A stretch of 55,818 bases of DNA from Cafeteria roenbergensis (lineage: Eukaryota; Sar; Bigyra; Bicosoecida; Cafeteriaceae). Where the stretch lies: NCBI GenBank assembly GCA_008330645.1, contig VLTN01000104.1:1-55818 (forward strand), in the 5' to 3' direction. This document shows positions 19,601-30,999 of this stretch, piece after piece; positions within the stretch are counted from its first letter, which is position 1; each line of letters opens with the position of its first letter. The notes under the pieces were generated by a model. It did not search any database, was not told where the DNA came from, and worked only from the letters and a program-made list of their open reading frames with translations. A program made the position numbers and the translations under genes.

Positions 19601-21408
19601 GGAACCGGACGACGCCTCCAAGACCGTCCCGGCCTCCGGGCGCGACTGCTCTGGCGCGAACAGCGCCTCCGCTGCTGCAACCCCGCCCTGTCCAAGCGCA
19701 ACTGGGCACGCTGTGGTTTTGGCACTTCCGGCGTCCTGATGCCCGAACACCACGGCCCACTTGCCCGAAGCCAGGGGTACCATCGCCGACCGTTGAGGCC
19801 CGACGCCAACGATGTCAACTCCGGCCGCTCGCAAGCCAGTTGCCCAGGCAAAAGTGTCCTCCGACCGGCGACCCCAGCTCGCGGAACCAAGCCCCTCCAG
19901 TAATTCATTTGCCCTGGAGGCCAGCTGACCCAAACCTGGATTGCGCTGCCCAAAAAGTTGCAGCAAAGGCTGTGCCAGCGACAAATTCCCGAGTTTCGCA
20001 GCACCCGACGCAAGGGACAGCGCAAGAGCGCCCCCCGGACCAGCTTGCCCCACTTGAAAGCGGTCGCCACGAGAACTCGCATCGAGCCAGGATGCGCCAA
20101 TGCGAGCTTGTTGCAGGAAGCTCGAAGCTGCCGTGTTTGCAGCAAGCCAAGCGGCGAAAGCCACGTCCATGTCAGTGCCTGCATCGTCCGCCCAAGCTGC
20201 CAGCGTGACAGGGACGCGCCCCCAGGCCGAAGCCATTCGAAGTGCTGCGAAAGGAGTCGGCCACGGGGCCTCAGCTGGAGGACCTGGGACCCTGCATCCA
20301 TCGCAGGTGGGGCGAGCCACGGCAAGCACAACGTCGCGAGCCAGCCACGGTGCGTTGGCGAGGCGGCCAGCGAGGACGACGAGCACCGCCGCGGCTGGCG
20401 GAGTGACGGAGCCGTTGCACTCATCTGGCGGGGGGAGTGCGCGAGCATTAACCTCCCCATGCAAGCCCGAACGCTTGCCCGAGGGATTCGCTTGGGGTTG
20501 GTCGGCTGGAAAGCTTGAGCTGCCAAAGCGCGTTTGCGCGAAGATCTTTGCTTCACAACTCCCATCGCATCCAGTTGGACACAAGCATGGTGCATCGGCG
20601 ACGATCAGCAGCGGAGCAAGGCCGGCAGAGCGACCCCCGCTCGGAGACACCACTGCAGCCGCCAAGAACGGAGATGTCTCCGAAAGCTGAACTGGAACAA
20701 GAGCGCCTGCAGGTTCAGCGCACGGCGCAGGCTCGCTGCCCTTTGCGGTTGCGGCATCCTGCGTCATCGGGTCAGCTGAAGCGTTCCGTCCAGAGTTCGA
20801 ACAGCTCGAGCTGCCAGACTGGCTGCAACTCAGGGCTTCAAAGGCACAGAGGGACCATTTTCCCACGGCGGCGACGATGTGCGAGTATTGTGAGCACTTG
20901 CCAGGCCTGGTGGCCTCGCCAGGAGCCCTGGGACTGCGTCCGTGCGGGCTCGACTCGAGTCGAGCGCTGGAAATCGCAGCCGCCAGACTGCTGGTCAGTG
21001 AGCTGACAGCGGCCTGCGGGGCACCGAAAGGTCTGGCAAGGTGCATGGCTATCACAGCTTTGGCTTGCGCGCCGCAATTTCCGTCTGCTCTTCGCGCGGT
21101 CTCAGCGCTGGCTGGCAAAAAAGCAAGCACAACCTCACCCCATCAAGTTCGTCGCGCCAGAACGCGCTGCTCCAGGCTGGCCTGAAGGCCTTCAGGTGTG
21201 AGCCCTTGGAGCTGCGGGCCGACGTCCCGTCTGCAGGCGCGGGCCTTGCGGCACGAAGCAGCGCGGTGTCCGCGGCAAACATTGAGCGAACTTTGGGCTC
21301 GCCAGTTGAGACAGACACGAGCGGGCTGAGAAGCAGTGGCCCCACGACCCCCAAAAGCACCAGTAGCACACCGGCACAAGCCATAGGCAGCGGCCACACA
21401 CGGCCCAT
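16691..21408 (-). CDS. Large multi-pass membrane protein resembling GPI transamidase subunit GAA1
   Basis: GAA1 is the membrane subunit of the ER complex that attaches GPI anchors. Exon 1 begins at the ATG at 21408 with one TM helix (MACAGVLLVLLGVVGPLLL) and a short luminal start. A GTGAGG donor follows exon 1 (which ends at 21139). The main open frame then runs from about 21100 to 16691 (about 1,470 aa). Its luminal part contains an alanine-rich stretch like GAA1's 'LALA...WAKDIVFLV' region (here LVVLAGRLANAPWLARDVVLAVA), and several TM helices lie in the C-terminal third. About 1,500 aa is more than twice the usual GAA1 length; the excess is acidic/Ser-rich insertions (about 17,650-18,600). 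The exact acceptor is unresolved: the best polypyrimidine acceptor is out of phase by one base, while an in-phase ctgag lies 38 nt from the donor. Assignment rests on topology and weak motifs, so another M28-like membrane protein is possible. Confidence 0.5.
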
Positions 21409-21445
21409 GGCGCTGGCAGTGGCGTGCGCATTTGTTCATAGCCCG

Positions 21446-21482
21446 ACGGTCACCAATATATACACAACATCCAATATATGGG
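21446..21482. promoter_or_regulatory. AT-rich divergent promoter with duplicated CCAATATAT
   Basis: Between the divergent GAA1-like gene (start 21408) and metzincin gene A (start 21760) lies a short AT-rich island in very GC-rich surroundings. It carries two direct copies of CCAATATAT, at 21453-21461 and 21471-21479, 18 bp apart. TATA-like cores read on both strands. A shared bidirectional core promoter is inferred. Confidence 0.5.
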
Positions 21483-21759
21483 TTCAGGCTCAGGGCTGCG
21501 GGGGACCGTGTGGTGCTTTAAAAGAGCCGCCCGAGCCTCGAGTCAGCAGGTTCCACCGGTGGAGAGACATGACAGCAATGCCAGAGGCGGCAGCCGAGCT
21601 GCAGATCTGCTCCCGGAAGCAGAGCCAGGATTGCCGGCGAATTGCAAACATTGCGCGTCCACGTCGCACACGCATCACGCAACTGGCACCCCTGAAGAAG
21701 AAGCCAAGGCAGAACAGCCCAGCTCAGGCGTTGCCCCAGCTCGAAAGCGTCTGGCCTCG

Positions 21760-24700
21760 ATGCAGCCGAGATGGGTGGGGAGTCTGGCCTTTGCCGCAGC
21801 AGCGCTGTGCTGCTTTGGCGTTGACGCAAAGCCCGGCGGAACGTTCCGCCAGCTCCAGAAAGCGTGCGACACGCTCCTCGACCCTGATCTGGAGCTCGGT
21901 GACAGCGCTGCCGCGCTCTCGGCCTGCGCAGCGTACGTCCAAGACGAGCAGCCGTCCGCTCGCGAGGTCGCTGCTCTCGCGGCGCGCGCCCGGCGCCTCG
22001 GGATGGCCGGCAACACGGAAGCCGCCGACTTTGCCTTGAGCGCAGCGCTAACGCAGCTGTCTCGGAGAGGCAGCATCCTGGAAGGGGTTCGCCGCGTGGA
22101 TCAGACTGGAACGGTCGAGCCCACGGAGTGTCTCCCAATCTGGCGCACAATCGAGCACGACCGCCAAATGGCACAGACCGACGGCGAGGAGGCGGAGGAG
22201 TCTCGCATCCGGCTCAACGCGCTCGCCAACGATTGGCGGCGGGACCACGGTCGCCTCCGGGCGCTCGGTTCCAACGCTGCTGCCACCGAGGCGAGCCGTG
22301 ACGCCATCCTGGATCACATTTCCGCCGTCTCGCGAGCCACGGACTGCGACTCGTCCATGGTCACGTTGGGGGACGGCTCGTGGTTCGACGTCGCGACGCT
22401 GAGCAGCGACACTCGCTTCCGCCAGGGCGCCTTGAATGCGCCGCTCCACGGTTGGTTCCTCACGACCATGCACATTTTCGTGCCCGAGCAGCTGCAAGAC
22501 CTCTGCGAACGGGCGCCGGCCGACGGCCGAGCCCTTGGTGCTCAGGCGGAGTCCTCGAGCCCGGGCCCGAGCGCGGTGCTGTGCAGGCTTGCCGACGGTG
22601 AGGCCGGCGGAGCGGGCCGTCGCCTGTTCGAGTCCCCGCAGCACCACGCGGACGCAGTGGAGGCGGCGTTTGCGCACGCTCGGCAACTGTCGCTCAAGGC
22701 GCTCAGCAACAAGGACCGGACTCGCGGCCAGCGCACGCGCGTCATGTTTGCCGTGGACTTTGAGGACCAGCAGTGGACGCCCAGCGCCGACGAGGTGATC
22801 CGCGTGTTCAAGCGCGGCGCGCGCGAGACGCAGGCCAAGTACGACCTGATGAGCTACGGCGCATGGCAAGGCAGCGAAACCGTGCTCCCCACGATCTACC
22901 GCGTTGTGAACGCGACCTTTGCCGAGGTCCGTGCCGCAGCAAGCGCGGCGATGCTTCGCTCGGTCGGAGAATGGATCGTTCAGAACCACCCCGACCCGTC
23001 CAAGCGCGTTCGGCTGTCCGACTGGGACCATCAGTCCATCACCTTCCCAGACATCAACACCTTCTCGTGGGCCGGGCTGGCCCAGGCGCCGGGGTCCTTC
23101 GGTGAGCTGCTGGATTCTGCGTGCACCTGGCAGTGGCGCCTACTCTGTTGCAAACGGCGCGGCGCGTGCGGCCTGTCGTGTCGCGACTGCTCCCGCTCTG
23201 TGGGCTCCGCTCGTGCTTGCCTTGCCCGCAGTCTGGCTCCAGGGGGGCTACCGCGGGGCTGCCTACGCCGTGATCCATGAGAACGGCCACAACCTCGGCT
23301 TGCTTCACGCGGGCTTCCTGACCAATGGCTATGGCAACCAGAACGACAACATGGGGTGCTGCAAGCGCGGTCACTGGTTCACGCAGCGCAAGGCCGCGCT
23401 GCACTGGATCCCCCGGGGAGTCATCGCGGAGGTGGCGCCGTCGGGCGCATCGCCCAGGTGTCCTCACTGCTCGAGGGGCGGCTCGTTTGCGGTTTGGCCG
23501 CACGACGTGGGCGTGCTTCCTCCCGGCTTCGAGTCGTACCCGGTCTTGGGTGCCACGAGCGATCCGCCTCGTGGCGACGCCAGTGACGGTTCGCCGGTGA
23601 CGACACCAGCCCAGCCTGGTGCGACTGTGTTGTCGGTGGTGGTGGCGTCCAACCCGGCGTCCCATTCTGGCGTCGATGGGCAGGACCAGCTTTGGCTGGA
23701 TGCCAAGGCGGAAGAGACGGAGACGGGGGCCGGCCAGCTCCTCATGGCGCTGGCCAGGACGACGACGTCACAAGTGAAGCAGTCCAGCTACCAGCCCACG
23801 TCGTCGCGCAAAAACTGGGGCCAGTCGTCGCTGAGCCGCGGCGATGCCTTCGTGGCGACCAGCGAGCGCCTTATAGGTATCTCGGGCGTGGCACCCATGT
23901 CAGGCGACCGGCTGCTGGATGCCATCGGGGTGGGGTCGCGGCCTGCGATGCTGGTCGAGTCCCTGACTGAGTTCGAGGCCGTGGCTGCTGGGTTGCTTCC
24001 GCCCGGGCAGAGCGGGTCAGCGTCGAACGGCACCTTCGCCGTCGGGGTGGAGCCACAGCCCAAGCCTGTGCCCAACAACTTTGAGGTCATCCCGGCCGCG
24101 ACCCGGCCGGAGCTGGTGCAGGACCGCTGCTGGCTTGGGGTGAACGCAACTGCAGGGGCAGGTCTTGCCACCCTTGACGATGCGGCGTGCTCGTCGATCG
24201 TGCGTCCCGTGCGTGTGGGCTTCCTCGGGCCGTCTGGGGAGCGCGCAACGTTGGGCGGTGGGTGCGATCTGGCCCGCGGGATGCGCTGCGAGGTGGCCCC
24301 CAGCACTGGCCACGGCGAGGTGCGGGTGACACCGGGCCAGCCCGTTTCGGAGGGCGCTCCTGCAGGTCTGGCAGCGCTTGCCTCTGCGCTGTCCGGGCTC
24401 GAGTACCACGGCTCGGTGGTGGCCCCGAGCGTAGACGCCCCGGTGGGGGGCTGGACTCCGCGTCGTCGCCTGTACGCTCCCACGTATGTATCAACGGATG
24501 CGAACCTGCTGGTGGTGTCGTGCGCGGAGCCGACGCAGCCTGCCGCCTCGTCGGGCGTGCGTGTGAGCAGCGAGGACACGTTCGTAGCAGCATACGCCGG
24601 TGACTTCCCGGTGCACGAAGTGTCGACGTACGGTGCACAACCGACGTCAGCACTGGGCCCTATCGGATGGGCGCGCGGCGGCCCCAACGGTGTGTCTAAG

Positions 24701-27700
24701 GTGGCGAGCTCCCTGGGAGTGGACACGAGCGCGATCCAGGGCATGTGCGGGGCGGGGGCTGGGGCGGCCGCCTTGGTGATGTCCAGCTCGGGGAACAGCG
24801 TGAGCGCGCGCGCCGCCGCCCTTCGCGTCGACGCGGCGTCAGGGAAGCCGTCCACGGTCGTGGGCGGCCTGCCCTCGGCCTCCGCACACGGCCTACCAGG
24901 CTCGCTTCTGCCGTCGCTGCACATCGTGGCTGGCGGGCTTCGCAACAACAGTCTCACGAGGCCGTGGAGCAGTGCGCCGGTTCCTGAGCGGGGCCAGACA
25001 GGAGCAGGTCAGCTGCGGGTGGTGGTGCACGTGATGACGCTTCCAGTGCTGCCGGTCACGCGTGTGCGATTCACTGGAGGCGTTTACCTCCAAGGCGACT
25101 ATTTGTTGGACATCAGTCGAGGCACCCACAACGGTCAGAGAGTTTGGTCTCGGGAGTCAAACCCCGACATTCTGCTCTTCTTCACGGGGACGACTTGGCG
25201 CACTGCGACCTCTCTCGCAGCAGAATGGTACGGCGACGACGTTGAGCCAGACCCTCGGTCCGCGTTCGGGCAGACAGTCTTAGCAATCAACGGCCAACAC
25301 GGCATCTTTGCATACGCCTCGTGTCGGTCGGGGTATCGATTTTCATCCAGCATACGTGCTGGCTCGGAGCCACTCGCCGTGCTTGGAGCCTGCTCAGCGT
25401 GCCCTGGAAGTCGCGAACGAAACGATGGCGGCACTTGCGTCTGTCCTGCTGGTCAGCAGCCCCTCATCTCGGGGTCGTCCACGTCGGGATGCGCCCCTTG
25501 CCCCGTGGGCACGTACAAGTCTTCGCCGGGCAATGGGCTCTGCACCACTTGCGCCAATGGCGCCAAGACGGCTTCCAGTGGAGCGGTGAGCATCGGCTCA
25601 TGCGGCGACGTCAAAGACGAGGAGTTCCCATGGGACATTCGCGAAGACGTTGACTTTGAGACTGTGGTCGGCAGTCATCTTGCCACCGCATTAGTTGACT
25701 CGCCTGTCAAGCCCATCGCAATGCCGGACTCAGTGGCGCCCGGCGATGCGGCATCCGCTGGTCTCCCTGGCGCTGTTCGCGGCAAGCATGGCTGGTGCAG
25801 AGTCCTTCATGCGTCCGGCTTCGTCAACGCAAACGGGTTCAACACGTTGTGGAAGAAGGCACCAGGACTGACATACGGGTCTCGCCCGGTGTACGAGGTA
25901 GCGGACGAAGGTAGCTGGCTGAGATCCAAGGAAGATTCAGAGCTCTTGAACGAGGGGGGGCCTTGGCAAATTTTCAAGACCAAATCTCCAGCGGATGCAT
26001 ACTTCTACTACCTGGTTGGTGAGGCGTTGGGCGAAGCCGTGTCGCTCGCCCCGTTCATCCACATGGTCTCTGATCAGTCGTCCACCGCTGCCCAGCGTGC
26101 CTGGCAGGACAGGGCGCAATGGTACAAAGACTGGGGCGCGGCCCAAGTGTCGTTCCGCTGCGTCTGCAACGATGCCGACCCCTTTGCCGACACGGCGCCA
26201 GACTCCCACCCTTGCGTCGACCCTGCGACGCTCGGCGCAGTGCCGTCCGGCTTCACCATCACTCACTCGCCCACCTGCGGGCAAGGCTACAAGCTCCAGG
26301 ACGGCAACTGCGTGGACGTGGACGAGTGCGCCACGCTGCCGTCGCCGTGCGGGACTGTGGGGTGTGTGAACTCCGAGGGCTCGTTCCACTGCTCCTGCCC
26401 GGCTGGGATGGCGGGCCTGGACGTCGCGCCCGACCTGTGCAGGCCGTGCCCGGCAGGAACGTTCGCCGACGCGGCGCTGGGCAGGTGCAACCGCTGTCCC
26501 TCGGGCTCCACCGCGCCCGCAGGCACAGCAGGCATCGAGGGGTGCAACTGCTTGGCGGGTCACTTCCGCGCGTCGGGGGCCCCGGCGAGCGCCTCGTGCG
26601 TCGCGCCGGACACGTCGGTGCTGTCGATTCCAGGGTCGGCCGCGGCGGTGTTCGTGTCCGCGCCTGCGCTCCTGCCCGCTGCAGCGGGGTCGCTCAAGTC
26701 GTCGCTGGGACTGAGCGGCGTGAAGCTGGAGGCCGCCCAGCTCGGGATGAGCACTCTGGGGTCCGCGGCGCATGCGTCGCTCGGGGCGGGTCTGACGTCT
26801 GCGCCGTTCATGTGGGGGGCGCTGGCGAGCAGCGAGAGCGGGCAGTCGTGCTTGCCGGCAGTGACGGGGGGCGCCGACGCGGAGGTGGCGCCCTGGTGGG
26901 TCGGGCACCCGTCTGCCTCGCTGAGCGGCTTCGCCATGTCGCCGTCGACGGCGGGAACCAACGCGCTGGCGCGCGCGTCCGGCATCGTCGGGAACGGGTC
27001 GAGCGCCTTGCTGGTCCGCCCTGAGGACGCGGACCGGGACGGCAGCGAGGTGGATGTGCGAACGGGCCGTCTTCCGGCCGGGCTGGGCGCGCTCGCGGAC
27101 TTGGACGCGTTCGCAATGCACCCAGGTCCGCGGCCGTCGACGTCGGCCCGTTCCGGGTGCTGGAACGCGTCGTTCATCCTGCCGCCGCCCGTGTCGGAGC
27201 GGCTGCGTGCGGGCTTCGTGCCGATGTCAGCCACCGACAGTGCGCTTCGGCGCGCGATCGGCGCAAGCAAGGGACTCGAGGCGGTGGTGCGGTCCGGCGT
27301 CCCGCTGCTGCGCAGGCAGTCCGAAGTGCCGGCCAGCGCGTCGGGCCTGCTCTTCGCCCGGCCTGCATCAGCTGAGCGCCAGGCATTCGACGGGCCTGTG
27401 CTCGCTGTGGGGGCGACTCCGCACGACGACGGGTGGCGCGTGGCGGCGGCGGTGGCTCCGCAGTCGACGTCTCACAGCCTGGCCGTGAACGGGTCGTCGT
27501 GGCATGCATCTGCGGCCGTGCCGTCGACGCTGGGCCTGGGCCTGACGCGCGTGTTCGACTCGGAGAGCGGCGAGTTCGAGCTGGCCGCGCGGGCCAGGGG
27601 CTCCGCGGGCCGGTCGGCGGCGGAGGCAGAGGCCACATCGTCTGTGTCCAACACGGTGGGGATGCCTCGCGGCAGGGCGGTGGTCCGCGACGCGTTTGCT

Positions 27701-30700
27701 GGCCCGAGCTGCGTGACGCTGGCGGGCCCGGGCGGGCTCGCTCGAGCTGCGTGCGGCGAGGGCGCGTTCCTCGCGCAGGGGTGTGACGCTGTGCTCGGGG
27801 ACGGCGCGGGCGCGGGCGGGCGCGCGGGAGAGCTGCCAGTGCGCTCGCCAGTGCCGTCGGGCGCGTGCCAGACGTGCCGGAGCTGCGGCGCGGGGGAGGT
27901 CGAGGTCAGCCCCTGCACGCCGCTTGCGGACGCAGTGTGCCGCAGCGGGTCGCTTCCGCTCTCGGCGGCAGGCCGCTGCTCCGCCGTGCCGCAGGCGTGC
28001 GGCGAGACCAGCGCGTGCGGCAGGTGCGCGGCAGGCATGTGGTGCGCCGCGGCGGGCGACTGCGCGGCGGGTCACTCGTGCGTGATGGCGCCTGCTGGCG
28101 AGGCGTCGACGCGCCGCCTGCAGGCCGCGGGCGCGCCGGAGGGGCGCAGTGGGGTGTGTCTGCCGCTGGCTGCGTCGTCGTCGGCTGCGTCGGTGGTGAA
28201 CGCCTCGACTCCAGAGTCGATGCGGCGGGGCGCGGCGGGGTCCGTTGTGTCGCCACCGCTGCGCGAGGGTCAGCTGGCGGCGCTGGTGGTGTCGGGCCCG
28301 GGACTGACGGCCCGCGACTTCGGCCCTCTCCGCCACCGGCTTGCGGTGGAACGCGCTCTGCGTTGGTCCATCCGCGCGCGCCTCGCGGGCCGGGCGGACG
28401 CGATGGTGCAGCTTGTTGCTGCTGTGGAGGGGGACCCCGCACTTCGGCGATGCTGACGCACGTGGGGGCGCTCATCAACGCGGGCTCGGCGGCGCTGGCG
28501 CCTGCGGACTTGTCGAGCCTGGTGGCGGCGCACTCGTCGGAGGGGTCGACGGACGCGGACATTGCGTCTGCGGCCGACGCGTTCGGAGTGTCCAGCCGTC
28601 CGGAGGGCCCGGGCGGGATGCCACAGGGTCTGCCGCCGAACCTGACGGAGGCAGCGGTCCAGTCCAGCGGCCCTGGGAGCCGCGCGGTGGTCCTGCTGAT
28701 GCGGGTGCTTGCTCTGGCGCCGCCGTCGATGGGCCCGGATGTGGGCCAGCACCCGAGGCTGATGGTGCCGCCGGTGGGGCAAGACGGGGGCGCGCCGCCG
28801 CGGTCGGCGTCCGGGGTTGCGGCCGGGATCGCGTCGAGCGCAGCGGCTGCCTCGGCGGTCCGGGCAGCGCTCACGGCGGCGATATCCGACGTGTCGACGG
28901 CCGGGTCCATAGCCTCGATGGCACGGGGGCTGCTGTCGGGCTCGTCGGCCGCAGAGGCGTCGCTGGCGTCGCGTCTGATCTCCACGGTTGCCGGATCACC
29001 ACCTCGGATTCTTGATCCAGTTGCCGATTCAGTGCGCAGCATGCCTTGGGAGGAGGCCCGAGTCGCGTTTGCGTTCGAGACTGGTGCGGGGGCGACCGCC
29101 GCCTTCGTAGCATCGCAACAGAGTGGCTGCCTTCTGGAAGACCCTGAAGATGAAGGCGGCGCGGCTCCCGCAGCAGTCGCATGTGATCGCGTGCTCAAGC
29201 CGTCGCCGACGCCCTCTGTTTCGTCATCACCATCCCACTCTCCTTCCGTTTGCCCAACACCCCAACCTTCGTCCTCCGAGTCACCGTCGAGCTCGTCGAC
29301 TCCAACACCAGCTCAAACTCCGACGGCTGATCCTTCGCCAGACCCCTCGTCAACGGCCCAGTCCTCGGCCTCAAGTCACCCCAAGCCGACTGAGAGCCCA
29401 TCCGTGTGCCCGACGCCAGAACCTTCGGCGTCCTTCCAGCCTTCGACGACCCCTCAGCCCTCGGTATCCTCCCAACTTTCGGCGACTTCGCAACCCAAGC
29501 CGACATTGACGTCTGCTCCAGGTACTTCGCCTCGAGCTTCAACTCTGCCTGCAGGGTCGCCTTCAAGTGTCGCTGCGAGTCCGTCCCAGCTGCCGACCCC
29601 GTCGCCGTCCTCGTCATCGCTTCCCGTCCCTTGCGAGTTGTCCGAGGTCCGCACCTCCAACTGCAGCAAGTCCTGCGGCGACGGCGGCTACCAGTACCAG
29701 TTCCGCAGGATTCTCGGCCTTCCAGCCCACGGCGGGGCAGCCTGCCCGGAGCCTGCGCAGCTCGTGACCAAGACTGTCTGCCCGTCATCCGTTTCCAGCG
29801 CGTTCTCTGCCTGCCCGGCCAACGACCCTTGCACCGTTGCGCGTCCGACGTGCGGCGCCTCGGCTGGGGCCTGCAGCCTGTGCCCGTCCGGGAGGAGGTG
29901 CACAAGCAGCGGCGACTGCTTCGCCGGCCTGGTGTGCCGCTCGCGGGCGTCGGGGTCCGGCGTCCAGGTGTGTTTGGCTCCGCTTCCATCGCCTCGTCCG
30001 GGTGCTCGGCAGCGTCCGATCGATGAGACGCTTCCGCCGCTGGGCGACGTCGTGTCGGGCAAGTCTGGCAGCGACGTGACGGTTCGGCAGCCTGCGGCGA
30101 GCGACTCGGCGGACGGAGTCGTCGTGCAGGTGACGCTTCGCTTCGGCTCCTGGGCTGTGCTCAGCTCCCCGGCTGCCACTGCTGCTATCCAGGCAACTCT
30201 TCTTGGGCTCGTCAAGGCACTGGGGCTCCCTGCTGGCGCCACAGTGAAGATCGACCTCGTCGTGCAGGACGACAGCGGGGGCGGGAGCAGCGGTCGGCGT
30301 CTGCAGGCTGGCGGCGCATCTGCGCTCGCTGTCGTGGGCGTGGATCTCAACCAGACCTCCAGCGACGACCCCGCGTTCGGCTCGTCGGTGTCGGCTGCCT
30401 CTCGGCTCGGGGCGAGCGTGGCGCAGCAGCTGGGCTCCACGTCTGGGACGGTGGGGGCGGCCTTGCTCTCGGCGATCATCGAGGCGGACCCGGCGGCGGC
30501 GGAGGGCGGTGTGAGCGTGGACGCGGACGCCCGGTACGCTGTGCTAGCGGCGTCGGACGGGGCCGTGGTGGCAGGCTCGGAAGACGTGATGTCGTCGCAG
30601 GACGGCGGAGGCGGCGGAGGCGGCGGAGGCGGGGACGGGGATCCGTCCGTTCTGGGAGCTGCGCTTGGCGGGGGGCTGGGTACGCTGGCGCTGCTGCTGG

Positions 30701-30819
30701 GGATTCTGGCCGTGGTCTACTGCTGGAAGCGCAAGCCAGCGACGTCGCCGGTGTCTCCGGTTACGTCAGCTCACCCAGAGCTCGAGAGTACCGCCGCATC
30801 TAAGGTGCTTGCAGCTTGA
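21760..30819 (+). CDS. Metzincin A: secreted/membrane-anchored M11 (gametolysin-type) metalloprotease with EGF, Cys-rich and TSP1-like modules
   Basis: The start at 21760 gives a signal peptide (MQPRWVGSLAFAAAALCCFG). Exon 1 ends at 23101, a 130-nt intron (23102-23231, gtgagctg...cccgcag) is removed, and exon 2 begins GTC-TGG. Order: helical N-terminal region; M11-like core (RTRVMFAVDFEDQQW, SYGAW); zinc motif HENGHNLGLLH at about 23276 with Met-turn DNMGCC; Cys-rich modules; a divergent pair of modules (about 25060-26030); Ca-EGF (DVDECATLPSPCG); TNFR/ephrin-like Cys-rich repeats; Ala-rich region; a roughly 150-residue Ser/Thr/Pro stalk (about 29200-29630) containing SPSVCPTP twice; a TSP1-like domain (SNCSKSCGDGGYQ); a C-terminal domain; poly-Gly; one TM helix; a short tail. 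A missing G in 28429-28433 (five here, six in gene B) breaks the frame and would end the protein at 28456. Adding it gives 2,976 aa with exact phase to the stop at 30819. Expected at the cell surface or in wall/matrix remodelling. Confidence 0.8.
21872..30819 (+). repeat. Tandem duplication, unit 1 (metzincin A)
   Basis: The sequence from about 21872 to near the A stop matches 31112-39714 at a starting offset of 9,240 bp, with very few substitutions except in sharply bounded divergent blocks. The 5' boundary lies just downstream of the signal-peptide codons, so the two upstream regions and signal peptides are unrelated. Confidence 0.9.
23102..23231 (+). other. 130-nt intron in metzincin A
   Basis: GTGAG donor and ttgcccgcag acceptor. 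Removal joins phase-1 exons and connects the frame ending at 23280 to the zinc-motif frame. Unspliced, the first frame stops at 23280 just before the HExxH motif is completed in frame. The orthologous stretch in gene B is 32341-32470. Confidence 0.75.
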
Positions 30820-30999
30820 ATTGCGTGCAGCGTCCTTGAGCTCCAATGAAAAGCCACAGTCGCTCGTGCTCTTGGAATGTATTTGCGAGCTGAAATATTG
30901 CTGGCGTTTCTGCCCGCAAAGACCTGCGCGAGCGGCCGGCTCTATGCCACGCCGGCGGCTTGGGGGCCCAGAGCGCTGCCCAGCTCGCTTGCCAGGCAA

